This document shows positions 50,778 to 61,500 of a DNA stretch of 64,000 nucleotides, in pieces. Origin of the DNA: Anaerolineales bacterium. GTDB lineage: Bacteria; Chloroflexota; Anaerolineae; 4572-78; J111. The stretch spans positions 310,001 to 374,000 of the forward strand of contig JABTUW010000006.1 in assembly GCA_015075185.1 (NCBI GenBank), given 5' to 3'. Numbering within the stretch: the first letter of the stretch is position 1; the number at the start of each line of letters is the position of its first letter. The translations under genes and the position numbers were made by a program. The notes under the pieces were generated by a model, which was not told the origin of the DNA, ran no database searches, and saw nothing but the letters and a program-made list of their open reading frames with translations.

Positions 50778-53700
50778 ACGGGATTTATGCCGACGATTAT
50801 TTGAAACGGCCGGTGAGGCTCTCCTGGTTATTCAGGCGGGCCAAATTGTGGAAGCCAATGCCAGCGCCGCTGCTCTATTGGGCTGTTCCCAAGAGACGCT
50901 GTTAAACCAGACCCTGCTCCACTTTTCACCGCTCACGCAGCCGGATGGCAACAATTCAGCGCAGGCGCTGCCGGAGAAAATGGCGGCGGCTCTGGCCGGT
51001 CGGCCACAACGGTTTGAATGGCTCTGCCAGACCTCTATGGGTGAAACGGTATTCACCGAGATAGCCCTAAGTGGGGTTGAATTTGAAGGGAAAGCTTACC
51101 TGCAGGCTTCTATCCACGATATCAGTCCCTACAAACAAGCTGAGGCGGAATTGATCCGAGGCCGCAATTTATTGCGCAGCCTCATTGATAAATTACCCGA
51201 TACGCATGCCTTTGTAAAAGACACGGCCAGCCGTTTTATCTTTACCAATGCGGCTCATTTGAACGTTATCGGGGTTGATCGCTTGGACCAGGTGCTTGGC
51301 AAAACCGATTTTGACCTTTTTCCCCAGGAACTGGCTGAACAGTACTTTGCCGATGAACAGGCGGTTATCCGGTCTGGCCAGCCTCTCCTCAATATAGTCG
51401 AACCGGCGGTTGATAGTGCAGGCCACAAAAAGTGGTACTTGACTAATAAAATACCGCTGTTTGATGAAAATAATCAGATTATTGGTCTGGTTGGGATGAG
51501 CCTGGATATTACCAAGCGGAAGGAAGCGGAAGAATCGCTTCGTCAAAGCCAGCAGTTATTGCAGGTAGTAATGGACAACATTCCGCAAAGTATCTTTTGG
51601 AAAGACAATAATCTCACTTACCTGGGCTGCAATCGTGCTTTTGCCGAGGATGCAAGCCTGTCTTCACCCGAAGCAATTATCGGGAAGACCGATTTTGAGA
51701 TGGTTTGGCGAGAGCAGGCTGAACTTTATCAGGCTGATGACCGTCAGGTGATGGAGATGGGCCAGCCGAAGCTGAATTACGAAGAGCCACAAACCACTGC
51801 GGCCGGTACGCGGATTTGGCTGCGCACCAGCAAGGTGCCGATACATGATGCTGAAGGTAAGGTTGTGGCTGTGTTGGGAATGTATGAGGATATTACCGAG
51901 CAGAAGCGAGCCGAAGAGGCGCTCCAAGAATCGGAGCGTAGATTAGCCAACATCATTAACTTTTTACCCAGCCCTACCTTTGTAATTGATCGGGAAGGTA
52001 AAGTGATTGCCTGGAATCACGCCATCGAAGAAGCCCTGGGGGTCAAGGCTGAAGATGTTTTGGGTAAAGGCAATTACGAATATGCCCTGCCCTTCTACGG
52101 TGAGCGCCGGCCCATTTTAATTGACTTGGTCTTTGAGCCACTAGAAAAGATCGAACAGAAATATTTCAATGTGCGGCGAGAAGGTGATACCCTCAGCGCC
52201 GAAGCGCACGTTTTCCCACGGGGACAGGAACGCTATTTTGTGGGTACGGCGGCCCCCATGTATGACGCACAAGGGAATGTTATTGGCGCCATTCAGACCC
52301 TGCGGGATGCCACCGAGCAGAAGCAGTCAGAGCTGGCGCTGCAAGAATCTGAGCGTAGACTGGGCGATATTATCAACTTTTTACCCGGCCCCACTTTTGT
52401 GATTGACCGGGAAGGGAAAGTAATCGCCTGGAATCAGGCCATTGCGGAGGTCACAGGGGTTAAGGCCGAGGATATCCTGGGTAAAGGTGATTACGAATAT
52501 GCCCTGCCGTTTTTTGGTGAGCGCCGCCCGCTGCTCATTGACCTGATCTTTGAGCCGGAGGAGGAGGTAGCTAAGAACTATATCAATGTCCGGCGTGAAG
52601 GGCGTAGCCTGTTGGCCGAAAACCGCGTTTTCCTCAGGGGTATAGAACGCTATTATGACCTGAGCGCAGCCGGATTGTATGACTCCCAGGGCAACATGGT
52701 TGGGGCGATCGAAGCCTTTCGGGATGTTACCGAGCAGAAGCAGGCTGAGGAAGAATTAAAGAAATACCGCGACCGGCTGGAGGATCTGGTTGAGGCCCGG
52801 ACGGAAGAATTGGAAGATCGCGTGCGTGAGTTGAATGCACTCCAGCGCCTGATGAGCCGCGAAGGCTGGCAAGCCTTCCAATCTGTGCGAGAGCAGGCGA
52901 CATCAGCCTACCTGTATGATCAAACCTCGGTCCAGGCGACTACAATGGCTGAGTTGGGGCTGGTCCATAATGGAAATACCCAAAAAGAGTCAGCCAGCCA
53001 GGCGGCTGCGGGTAATGGCCACATCGCCAAGCCGATAGCCGTGCATGGTGAATTTATCGGCGCCCTGGGTATTCAGACCAAAGGTGGTGAACCTTTGCCA
53101 CCTGAAGATCAGGCGTTTTTGGATGCCGTTGCGGAGCAGGTCGCTGAAGCGCTGGAACGATCCAGGCTGCTGGAACAAACGCAGAAACGGGCCGTAGAAA
53201 TGGAGACAGTCGCTCAGGTCAGCACAGTAATTTCGACCATTTTGGACACCAACCAACTGCTGCAAAAAGTAGCCGATTTGACTAAAACGCGCTTTGGCTT
53301 GTACCACGCCCATATCTATTTGTTAAATGAAACCGGCGATACGCTCAAGTTGGCGGCTGGCGCCGGTGAGGTTGGCCGGCGTATGCTCGTCGAGGGCTGG
53401 AACATTCCCTTGGCCCACGAACGCTCCCTGGTGGTGCGAGCCGCGCGGAGTCGCCAGGGCGTTATGGTCAATGATGTACGCCAGGATCCTGGTTTTATGC
53501 CCAACCCCCTCTTGCCAGATACGGCGGCCGAATTGGCCGTACCCATAGTTATTGGCGATGGGGTGTTGGGGGTGCTCGACGTGCAGGCCGATGTGATCGG
53601 GCGTTTTACCGGCGACGACGTACGGGTTATGACTACCCTGACCAGCCAGGTGGCCGTTGCCCTGCAAAATGCCGGGCAGTACCAGCAAACCGAGACGGCC

Positions 53701-55176
53701 CTGGCTGACGTTGAGCAATCCCAGCAGTTGCTGCGTTCTATTATTGACGCCACTCCGGACTGGATCTTTGTAAAAGATCGGGAGCATCGTTATCGCCTGG
53801 TGAACCAGTCGTATGCTAACTCCATGCATGTCCCGGTTGACGAATTCATCGGCAAGAATGATCTGGACATCGGCTTTCCTGAAGAGATTGTCAAAGGCAA
53901 TCCGGAGAAGGGCATTCGCGGCTTTTGGACGGATGACGGCGAGGTGATGGACAGCGGCCAAATCCGGGTGATTGATGTTGAACCGGGGGTGGTTGATGAC
54001 CAGCCGGTCTTCCTCAGTACCATTAAAGTACCTTTGCGTGATGCCGATGGGGAGGTGTGGGGTGTGCTGGGTTTTGTGCGTGATATCACTCAACGCGAGC
54101 AATTACTGGCTCAAAGTGAAAACCTCTTCAAGGCCAGCCGTCGGCTTAACGAGGCCCGTGATTTGCAGGAGTTGGTGGCAGCGGTGGCTGAAGGGGGCCC
54201 AGCGCCGGTTACTAATCGAGCCGGATTGTTAGAGTTTGAATACAACTCGTTGGGTCAGGTGGAAGCGATGGCGTCAGTGGCAAACTGGTTTAACGGCCAG
54301 GGAACGCCGCCTCCACCGCTTGGCTTCCGGGTTGAGCGCTCCGCTAATACCTTGGTAAGCATGTTCCTCAATCCTGAGCCAACCTTCTTCGATGATGTTC
54401 AGCACGATGAAGGGGTGGATCCGGTCTCGCTGGCTCTTGCGGAAAAGATCAATATGCGGGCTTTAGCCGTTCTGCCCTTGCAAGCAGGCGCTCGCCAGTG
54501 GGGAGTTTTAGTTCTGGACGGGGAAGAGCCTTACCACTTTACCGAACAGGAAATGCAGCCCTACATCGCCTTAGCCAGGCAGTTAGCCGTTGCCCTTGAA
54601 AATAGACACCTCCTGGCCGAAGCTCAGGCCGCTCTGACCGAGGTTGAGCGAACCCAGCGCCGCTATACTGTCCAGGCCTGGGAAACCTACCGCGATAGGC
54701 TGGCAACTTTGAGCTACGAACAAGTCCGAGAAGGCGTAACGCCTCTGGGAGATAATTTGTTACCTGAGATTACCCAGGTAATGACCGAACGACGAGCCGT
54801 GATTGGCGACCAGCCATCAGGTTTAATTGACCCCGGTTCGGCGAATGAAACCGATACCGGTCTAATCGTCCCGCTCACCGTCCGGGGTGAAATGATTGGC
54901 GTCCTGGGCTTGCAAGAAACGGACGAACGGCGAGTCTGGTCGCCCGAAGAGATTGCCCTGATCGAGGCGATTAGTGAGCAATTTGTCCAGGCGGCTGAAA
55001 ATATCCGGCTGATTGACGAAACCCAGCAGCGCGCCGCCCGTGAAAAGCGGGTGAACGAAATTGGTGAAAAAATCCAGGCTGCCCAATCGCTGGAAGAAGC
55101 GCTCAAGATTGCGGTGAAGGAAGTGGGCTTGAGCCTGCAAGCACCGCAAACAGTGGTCAAACTAGAGGTCAAATGA
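50767..55176 (+). CDS. Giant soluble PAS/GAF signalling protein without catalytic output
   Basis: A 1469-residue protein. ATG 50767 with AGAGGAAG upstream is preferred over TTG 50743. Domains in order: five PAS domains (about 3-120, 130-255, 257-388, 390-528, 530-665), a coiled coil (to about 705), a GAF-like segment (about 710-800), a GAF domain (about 815-975, LYHAHIYLLNETGDTL), a sixth PAS (about 985-1115, PDWIFVKDREHRYRLVNQSY), another GAF (about 1125-1285), then the cassette RYTVQAWETYRDR, VPLTVRGEMIGVLGLQE and REKRVNEIGEKIQAAQ. PAS4 and PAS5 are near copies (FVIDREGKVIAWN in both; YEYALPF in both). No membrane helix or catalytic domain is present. It may integrate several cytosolic cues by forming large assemblies. 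Confidence 0.88.
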   Translation: MSDKRDLCRRLFETAGEALLVIQAGQIVEANASAAALLGCSQETLLNQTLLHFSPLTQPDGNNSAQALPEKMAAALAGRPQRFEWLCQTSMGETVFTEIALSGVEFEGKAYLQASIHDISPYKQAEAELIRGRNLLRSLIDKLPDTHAFVKDTASRFIFTNAAHLNVIGVDRLDQVLGKTDFDLFPQELAEQYFADEQAVIRSGQPLLNIVEPAVDSAGHKKWYLTNKIPLFDENNQIIGLVGMSLDITKRKEAEESLRQSQQLLQVVMDNIPQSIFWKDNNLTYLGCNRAFAEDASLSSPEAIIGKTDFEMVWREQAELYQADDRQVMEMGQPKLNYEEPQTTAAGTRIWLRTSKVPIHDAEGKVVAVLGMYEDITEQKRAEEALQESERRLANIINFLPSPTFVIDREGKVIAWNHAIEEALGVKAEDVLGKGNYEYALPFYGERRPILIDLVFEPLEKIEQKYFNVRREGDTLSAEAHVFPRGQERYFVGTAAPMYDAQGNVIGAIQTLRDATEQKQSELALQESERRLGDIINFLPGPTFVIDREGKVIAWNQAIAEVTGVKAEDILGKGDYEYALPFFGERRPLLIDLIFEPEEEVAKNYINVRREGRSLLAENRVFLRGIERYYDLSAAGLYDSQGNMVGAIEAFRDVTEQKQAEEELKKYRDRLEDLVEARTEELEDRVRELNALQRLMSREGWQAFQSVREQATSAYLYDQTSVQATTMAELGLVHNGNTQKESASQAAAGNGHIAKPIAVHGEFIGALGIQTKGGEPLPPEDQAFLDAVAEQVAEALERSRLLEQTQKRAVEMETVAQVSTVISTILDTNQLLQKVADLTKTRFGLYHAHIYLLNETGDTLKLAAGAGEVGRRMLVEGWNIPLAHERSLVVRAARSRQGVMVNDVRQDPGFMPNPLLPDTAAELAVPIVIGDGVLGVLDVQADVIGRFTGDDVRVMTTLTSQVAVALQNAGQYQQTETALADVEQSQQLLRSIIDATPDWIFVKDREHRYRLVNQSYANSMHVPVDEFIGKNDLDIGFPEEIVKGNPEKGIRGFWTDDGEVMDSGQIRVIDVEPGVVDDQPVFLSTIKVPLRDADGEVWGVLGFVRDITQREQLLAQSENLFKASRRLNEARDLQELVAAVAEGGPAPVTNRAGLLEFEYNSLGQVEAMASVANWFNGQGTPPPPLGFRVERSANTLVSMFLNPEPTFFDDVQHDEGVDPVSLALAEKINMRALAVLPLQAGARQWGVLVLDGEEPYHFTEQEMQPYIALARQLAVALENRHLLAEAQAALTEVERTQRRYTVQAWETYRDRLATLSYEQVREGVTPLGDNLLPEITQVMTERRAVIGDQPSGLIDPGSANETDTGLIVPLTVRGEMIGVLGLQETDERRVWSPEEIALIEAISEQFVQAAENIRLIDETQQRAAREKRVNEIGEKIQAAQSLEEALKIAVKEVGLSLQAPQTVVKLEVK

Positions 55177-55294
55177 CTTTTGGGAACAATTGTCAAGTAC
55201 CATGAACCTTGTTTTTTGGTGGCTTTTGCCTCTGTTTGAAGACTTAAATCTGCTATATCCTAAGAAGCAAGTATGTGGAAAAGAGTTAAATACA

Positions 55295-56284
55295 ATGAAA
55301 CACAATCAGTACCTTAAATATTTACACCTCCTTATCCTCATTTTTTTTGTTGTAACCGGCCTGGTGTTAACGGCCTGTGGGGGTTTAACCGAGGCTCAAG
55401 AAACTCACACTATCGGTGTAATCAACTATGTGCCGGTTCTGGACGTAATTCTTGAGGGTTTCAAAGCCGGGATGGCCGAGTTAGGCTATGTTGAAGGTCA
55501 AAATGTGACTTACATTTATCACGGTGCAATCAAGAACGATCCCCAGGTGATAGACCGTGAAATCAAGAGCTTACTGGACCAGAAGGTGAATCTGATCGTT
55601 ACCATGGGCACCGCTCCCACCCAGGCGGCCAAGAAAGCTGTTGAGGGTACGGACATTCCGGTTATCTTTGCTCCGGCTTTTGATCCCATCAGGGAAGGGA
55701 TCGTGACGAATCTAAGTCATCCCGGTGGCAATCTAACCGGTATTCAAAATATCAATGACGCTCCCAAATCTCTGGAATGGCTGTTCAGGATCATGCCGGG
55801 AACGAAGAAGGTTTATGTCTTCTATCATCCGGCGGATGAAACTTCAGTTAACTTTATGAGCCCCCTCCCTGACACCGCCACCCAGCTCGGAGTCGAAATT
55901 ATACCTGTTGAGGCATACAGTCCCGAGGAAGTGATGGCCGCCGTCAGGACCCTGCCAAAGGATGCCGCCATCTTTTTTGTACCTGCGCCGAGTTTAGATG
56001 CAGGCTTAAGTGATGTAAAAAAGCTGGCCGTTGAACTCGGTATCCCGACAGGGGGGCAGAGTGACCCTCGCGACAACATGGTGTTCGCCTACGCGGCTGA
56101 CCCCTTCGCGGAAGGGAAGCAGGCATCTCGATTGGCGGATCAGATTCTCAAAGGGGTCAAGCCGGGTGACCTGCCGGTAGAGACAGCCGAGTCTTTCTTA
56201 ACCATCAACTTGAAAACAGCCCAGGCCGTCGGTCTGAACATCCCGGATGACCTGCTCCGGCAGGCAGACACCATCATTCGCTAA
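55295..56284 (+). CDS. ABC_sub_bind-family substrate-binding lipoprotein
   Basis: A 329-residue protein. ATG 55295 is chosen over ATG 55190 because it directly precedes a signal peptide with lipobox LVLTAC (Cys28). The mature part starts HTIGVINYVPVLDVILEGF, then KAGMAELGYVEGQNVTYIY, the typical opening of the ABC_sub_bind (TrpX-type) family. ATMGTAPTQA-like (IVTMGTAPTQAAKKAVEG) and IPVIFAPAFDPIREGIV follow. Some family members bind aromatic amino acids; the ligand here is unknown. No permease or ATPase genes are adjacent. A Cache receptor gene starts 41 nt downstream. Related paralogues lie at 62548 and 63601. Confidence 0.92.
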   Translation: MKHNQYLKYLHLLILIFFVVTGLVLTACGGLTEAQETHTIGVINYVPVLDVILEGFKAGMAELGYVEGQNVTYIYHGAIKNDPQVIDREIKSLLDQKVNLIVTMGTAPTQAAKKAVEGTDIPVIFAPAFDPIREGIVTNLSHPGGNLTGIQNINDAPKSLEWLFRIMPGTKKVYVFYHPADETSVNFMSPLPDTATQLGVEIIPVEAYSPEEVMAAVRTLPKDAAIFFVPAPSLDAGLSDVKKLAVELGIPTGGQSDPRDNMVFAYAADPFAEGKQASRLADQILKGVKPGDLPVETAESFLTINLKTAQAVGLNIPDDLLRQADTIIR

Positions 56285-56325
56285 ATCACAGCCCAAGCGG
56301 CTTCGGCCTTAGAAAGGCAAGCGCC

Positions 56326-58398
56326 ATGCGCAGTAGCATTCGTGTACGATTAACAATAGCTTTCATCGGTTTGGCTATCGGCCCCTTATTGTTGCTTGGG
56401 GTGATTCTGGCCTGGCAAAGTTTTACTGTTCAAGAGCAGCAGGCGCTTAACTCACAACGCGAGCTGGCCCGGCGCGTTTCCACCCAGGTAACGGCTTTCT
56501 TTGGCGAACTGGAAGACCAATTGCTTGTCATCAACCAGGTACAAGGGTTACGAGGGCTGGACTCGGACAAGCAGCGCAGTATCTTGTCCGAGTTACTCTC
56601 CTACCAGCGTGTTTTTGAAGAATTAGTCCTGCTGGATGACCAGGGACAAGAGCAGATTCATCTCTCTCGTACTAATCCTCTTATCCCTCTGGGTAATCGC
56701 ACTGGGACTGATGAGTTTGACCTACCCAGGACAAAGGGTGAAATCTACTACAGCCCCGTTCGCTTTGATGAGGCCACTGGTGAGCCATTAATGACCATCG
56801 CCGTCCCCTTGTTCGATCCACGCAGCGGCCAGGTAGACGAGGTGCTCGTCTCCGAGACCCGGATTAAGACCATCTGGGATTTGATCGCAAACGTGCAGGT
56901 TGGCCCGGGTCAAAGTGTCTACATTGTAGATGCTCAGGACAAAGTTGTGGCGCACCGTAATCCCTCGGTGGTGTTGCGAGGCACCACCTTTAATATACCC
57001 GACCACGACGGCCTCCAGCCTGGTTTAACCGGTTCGAACACTATTTTGGCTGCCGAAGCGATCCGTTTTGGGCCACAAGAGTTTAACATTGTGGTCGAGC
57101 AAGAGTGGGCGGAGGCTCTGGCCCTGGCCATCAATTCGGTTTATATCAGTGGGGCCGTTACCGTGACTACATTAGTAGTAGCCGGCATCTTGGGTCTTCT
57201 CATTGTGCGCCAGATTGTCCGGCCCATTCAAGCGATGGCTGCTGCCGCCCAGGCTGTCAGTGCTGGCGACTTGGCGCAGCAAGTCAAGGTTGCCGGTCAG
57301 GATGAGCTAAGCATTTTAGCCAAAGCCTTCAATCAGATGACCTCCCAATTGGGCGATCTGATTGGCTCATTGGAAGACCAGGTGCGTGAGCGGGTAACTG
57401 AATTAACCCTCTCGGTGCAGGTGGGGCAACGCGCCGCAGCCATCAGAGAATTGGACCAACTTTTGCCTGCGATTACTGAATTCATTCGGGCGCAATTTAG
57501 CCTCTACTATACCCAGGTATATTTTGTGGATGATTTAGGTCAAAATCTGGCCTTGAAAGCTGGTACAGGGACTGTTGGCCAAGAGTTGATCGCTCGCCGC
57601 CATAGTCTACCGCTAGGACTCGGCTCTATTATTGGACGGGTTGCGGCTGAAGGTAAATCCATTGTGGTGCCTGATACTCAAAACAGCGATATTCACAAGG
57701 CGAACCCCCTCTTACCAGAAACTCGTTCTGAGTTAGCCATTCCGCTAATAGTGGAAGGTCGGGTTATTGGGGTATTGGACATGCAGGCTGATAAGGTTAA
57801 CACCTTTACCGAAAACAATGTGACCGCATTTGAAGCGATGGCCACCCAATTGGCCATTTCCATAAATAGCGCGCAGCAGTGGGCGCGGGCACAAGAAGCG
57901 CAGCAAAAAATGGAAGAGGCGATCAGACAGTTGACTCGCCAAAGCTGGGTCGAACGCCTGGCTTCGCGTCGGGAGAACTTAAGCTTTGCTTATGATCTCT
58001 CTGCGATAGCGCCACTTGCGCTGGCTGAACTGGAGGCAGTTAACGGCGATACTAAACAGGCAGTACCGGTTGTGGTTCAAAATGAAGCCATCGGCCAACT
58101 TGCCGTCAATGTCCCCACGAAACGTGCTTTGTCTCCGGATGAACAAGACTTGCTGGCTGCTGTGGCTCAGCAGTTAGGCCAAAAGCTTGAAAACTTGCGC
58201 CTCTTTGAGCAGACGCAGCAGCGCGCGGCCCGAGAACAAATCGCTCGCGAGATTACCGATAAAGTTCGCGCCAGCCGTGATATTGAAGCGGCGCTAAAAG
58301 TGGCTGCCGAAGAATTAAGCAAAGCCCTGAGCACGGCGCGAGCTGTGGTTGATCTAAGGGTAGCGCCTCGTTCAGTCGGGCAACAGGATCAAAATTGA
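56326..58398 (+). CDS. Cache-HAMP-GAF membrane receptor without catalytic output
   Basis: A 690-residue receptor. TM1 lies at about 8-30, the double-Cache sensor at about 35-265, TM2 at about 270-297, and HAMP at about 293-347 (RQIVRPIQAMAAAAQAVSAG). A GAF domain occupies about 360-520 (FSLYYTQVYFVDD, then NPLLPETRSELAIPLIVEGR). The C-terminal cassette has the Trp helix (LTRQSWVERLAS), a GAF-like C-half (VPVVVQNEAIGQLAVNV, LSPDEQDLLAAVAQQLGQK) and the final module REQIAREITDKVRASRD plus AAEELSKAL. No kinase, cyclase or MCP domain follows. It sits directly after an ABC_sub_bind lipoprotein gene, repeating the lipoprotein-receptor pattern. Confidence 0.9.
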   Translation: MRSSIRVRLTIAFIGLAIGPLLLLGVILAWQSFTVQEQQALNSQRELARRVSTQVTAFFGELEDQLLVINQVQGLRGLDSDKQRSILSELLSYQRVFEELVLLDDQGQEQIHLSRTNPLIPLGNRTGTDEFDLPRTKGEIYYSPVRFDEATGEPLMTIAVPLFDPRSGQVDEVLVSETRIKTIWDLIANVQVGPGQSVYIVDAQDKVVAHRNPSVVLRGTTFNIPDHDGLQPGLTGSNTILAAEAIRFGPQEFNIVVEQEWAEALALAINSVYISGAVTVTTLVVAGILGLLIVRQIVRPIQAMAAAAQAVSAGDLAQQVKVAGQDELSILAKAFNQMTSQLGDLIGSLEDQVRERVTELTLSVQVGQRAAAIRELDQLLPAITEFIRAQFSLYYTQVYFVDDLGQNLALKAGTGTVGQELIARRHSLPLGLGSIIGRVAAEGKSIVVPDTQNSDIHKANPLLPETRSELAIPLIVEGRVIGVLDMQADKVNTFTENNVTAFEAMATQLAISINSAQQWARAQEAQQKMEEAIRQLTRQSWVERLASRRENLSFAYDLSAIAPLALAELEAVNGDTKQAVPVVVQNEAIGQLAVNVPTKRALSPDEQDLLAAVAQQLGQKLENLRLFEQTQQRAAREQIAREITDKVRASRDIEAALKVAAEELSKALSTARAVVDLRVAPRSVGQQDQN

Positions 58399-58549
58399 TC
58401 GTTATGACTCTGATAACGTGTGACTATCGGGAAAGCATTAAGTACCCTAGGCTCTGGCTGATTTGTGACTTTTGCTCCTTACTACCGTAGATACTTTATT
58501 GTATTCTTACATTGGGTATTGTGCTGAAGTTGGATAAGAGATTGATAAG

Positions 58550-61500
58550 ATGAACGATTACAACAAAACAAAAGCGGAACTTTTGCAAGAGTTAGCCGAG
58601 CTACGCCAGGAAGTGGCCCGGCTAAAAGTTATTGAAAGTGAATGTCTTGCTAAGATGGAACAAGTGCAAGCCGAAGAGTCGCTGCGAGCCAGTGAGATCA
58701 GAAACAGAACTCTGTTGCAGGCTATTCCCGATATGATTATTCGCTATCGCGGTGATGGCACTTACCTGGATATCAAACCCTCCAAAGATTTTCAGGCCTT
58801 TCGCTCCCCCAGCGAACTGATCGGTAAAAATCTGTTTGAGGTGGCTCCCCCGGAAGTAGCCCAGCAGCGCATGTATTATATCCAGTTAGCCTTGCAGACC
58901 GGACAGGTTCAAACCTATGAACACAGTTTTATGCGGGAGGGCGAGGCCAGGTTTGAGGAAATTTGGGTAGTTCCCAGTGGACTGGCCGATGAAGCCTTTG
59001 TGGTCGTCCGGGATGTTACCGAGCCCCGGCGGGCAGAAGAGACCCTGCGGCAAAATGAAGCCTTGCTGCGGACCATTATTGACACCACCCCGGATTGGAT
59101 CTTGGTCAAGGATCGCGAGCATCGCTTCCGATTGGTCAACCAGAGCTTTGCCGACTCGGTCCATTTAACCCCCGCAGATCTCCTGGGTAAAACAGACCTG
59201 GATCTGGGTATTCCAGAAGAGGTTGTTAAAGGCGATCCAGAGAAAGGCATCCGGGGTTTTTGGGTAGACGACCTGGAGGTAATGAACAGCGGGCAGACTA
59301 AGTTTATTGCTGAGGAACCCATTGTTGTGGATGGTCAAGCGGCCTTTTTAAGTACGGTCAAGTCGCCGCTGCGGGATGCTAACGGCGAGGTCTGGGGCTT
59401 GCTGGTCTTTGTCCACGATATTACCGAGCGTAAGCATGCCGAGGAAGTATTAGCCCGGCGGGCGGCGGAACTGCAAACGGTGGCCCAGGTAGGAACCGCA
59501 ACAGCCACCATTCTGGAAACCGACAAACTATTACAAGAAGTGGTGGACCTGACCAAGCGCAGTTTCAGATTGTATCACGCCCATATCTATCTGCTCAACG
59601 AGGCCGGTGACACCCTGGTGTTGGCTGCCGGCGCGGGCGAAGTAGGACGGCGAATGGTAGCGCAGGGCTGGAGCATTCCCCTCGAACGGGAACGCTCGTT
59701 GGTGGCTCAGGCTGCGCGAACTCGGCAGGGTGTAGTCGCTAATGACGTTCGCCAGGCCCCCGGCTTTTTGCCGAACCCATTGCTGCCCGATACCCACGCC
59801 GAAATGGCCGTGCCGTTGATCAGGGGAGAAAAATTGTTGGGCGTGCTGGACGTGCAGGCTGATGTGGTTGATTACTTTAGCGCTGAAGATGTGCAGATCC
59901 AAACGATTCTGGCCAGCCAAATTGCGGCAGCCTTGCAAAATGCTCGTTCGTTTGCCGAGCAGCAGCAAACCCAACTGCTGCTAAGTGATCGCGTTAAAGA
60001 ACTGAACTGTTTGAATGAAATTGGCCGGGAGATTGCCGAATCGCCGCCGGTGCCGGAATTGCTGCAATGGGTCACCGAGCGTATTCCTCCGGCGATGCGC
60101 TATTCGGCTTTGTGCCAGGCCGTGATTGAGTATGAAGGCCAGATTTACGGCCGGCCCCAGGCGATTGAGCTACCCTGCCAGATGACCCACGCTCTGCGCA
60201 TTGGTGGCGAGGTAATGGGGCGAATTTATATCTCTTATACCGAAAAGCAGGAATTTCTGGATGAAGAAAGCGCCTTGATAGGAGGCATTGCCAGCCGCTT
60301 GAGTGGTTACATTGAAAGTCGCCGCCTGCTGGAACAGGTGCAGGATGCCCTGGCTGCCCAGGAACACCTGACCGTTGAACTCGACAGCCAGCGCCGTACC
60401 CTGCAGGCGGTGTTGGATAATATGCCGGCGGGGATTTTTGTGGCTGAAGCGCCCTCGGGCAAGCCACTGCTGGCCAATGAGCAGGTGAAGCAGTTGCTTG
60501 GCCGGGGGATTGCCCTCGACGTTAATAAAAAAGAAACGGGTGAAATGTATGCGACCTATCGTTATGGCACGGATATGTTGTATCCGCCCGACCAGACCCC
60601 GCTGGCGCGCGGCCTGTTGGGCGAAAGTATCACCGTAGATGACATGGAAGTCCACCGCCTGAATGGACGGCGAACCTTACTGCAAGTGGTCGGGGCGCCC
60701 ATCCGCAACGCCCAGGGCAGTGTCAGCGCCAGCGTGGCTATTTTCCAGGATATTACCGAGCGCAAACAGGCCGAAGAGACCCTTAAGGAAAGCGAAGAGC
60801 GCTTCCGCGTAATTGCCGAGACTACGCCCATCCCTATCCTGATCAGCGGCATCTCTGATGGCTTGATCTTATACGGCAACGAGCAACTGGGCCAGACCTT
60901 TGGCCTGGCTGTTGCTGACCTGATCGGTAAACAGACCCCGGACTTCTATTACAACCCGGCAGATCGGGCAGCCTTACTGGCCGCTCTCAAGCGAGAGGGC
61001 CGGCTGCATGACTACGAACTCCACGTCAAAAAAGCCGATGGCACCCCCTTCTGGGTGCTGGTATCTATGCAGCCGCTCGTCTTTGCCGGTCAACCGGCCA
61101 TGCTGGCTGCCTTCTATGATGTGACCGAGCGCAAACGGGCGGAAGAGGTGTTGCGTCGAAGCCAGGAACAATTATCTGGAGCCCTGGAAACTGCCAAGTT
61201 GGCCTACTGGGAAGCTGACATAGCTACCATGATGTTCACCTTCAACGATCAATTCTATTCTTTGCTCCGTACGACCGCTCAACAAGAGGGTGGGTATCTG
61301 ATGCCAGTGACACAATACGCCCAGAAGTTTTTACATCCAGATGATGCCCATGCGGTTGGCGCTGAAATCCAGAAATCACTCGAAACGACAGATCCGAATT
61401 ATTCCGGCTGGGCTGAGCATCGCATCATTCGGGCGGATGGAAGCGAAAGTCATGTCATTGTCAGGTTTAGAGTGATCAAAGATGAGCAGGGCCGGACAGT

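Noticed and set aside
55190..55294. Upstream ATG extending the ABC_sub_bind lipoprotein at 55295
   Set aside because: The added residues are unlike a signal peptide and the lipoprotein signal starts only at 55295.
56285..56325. Hairpin with TTCG loop between lipoprotein and receptor genes, as a counterpart of 41964-41993
   Set aside because: The stem is only a few base pairs with a bulge, too weak to claim.
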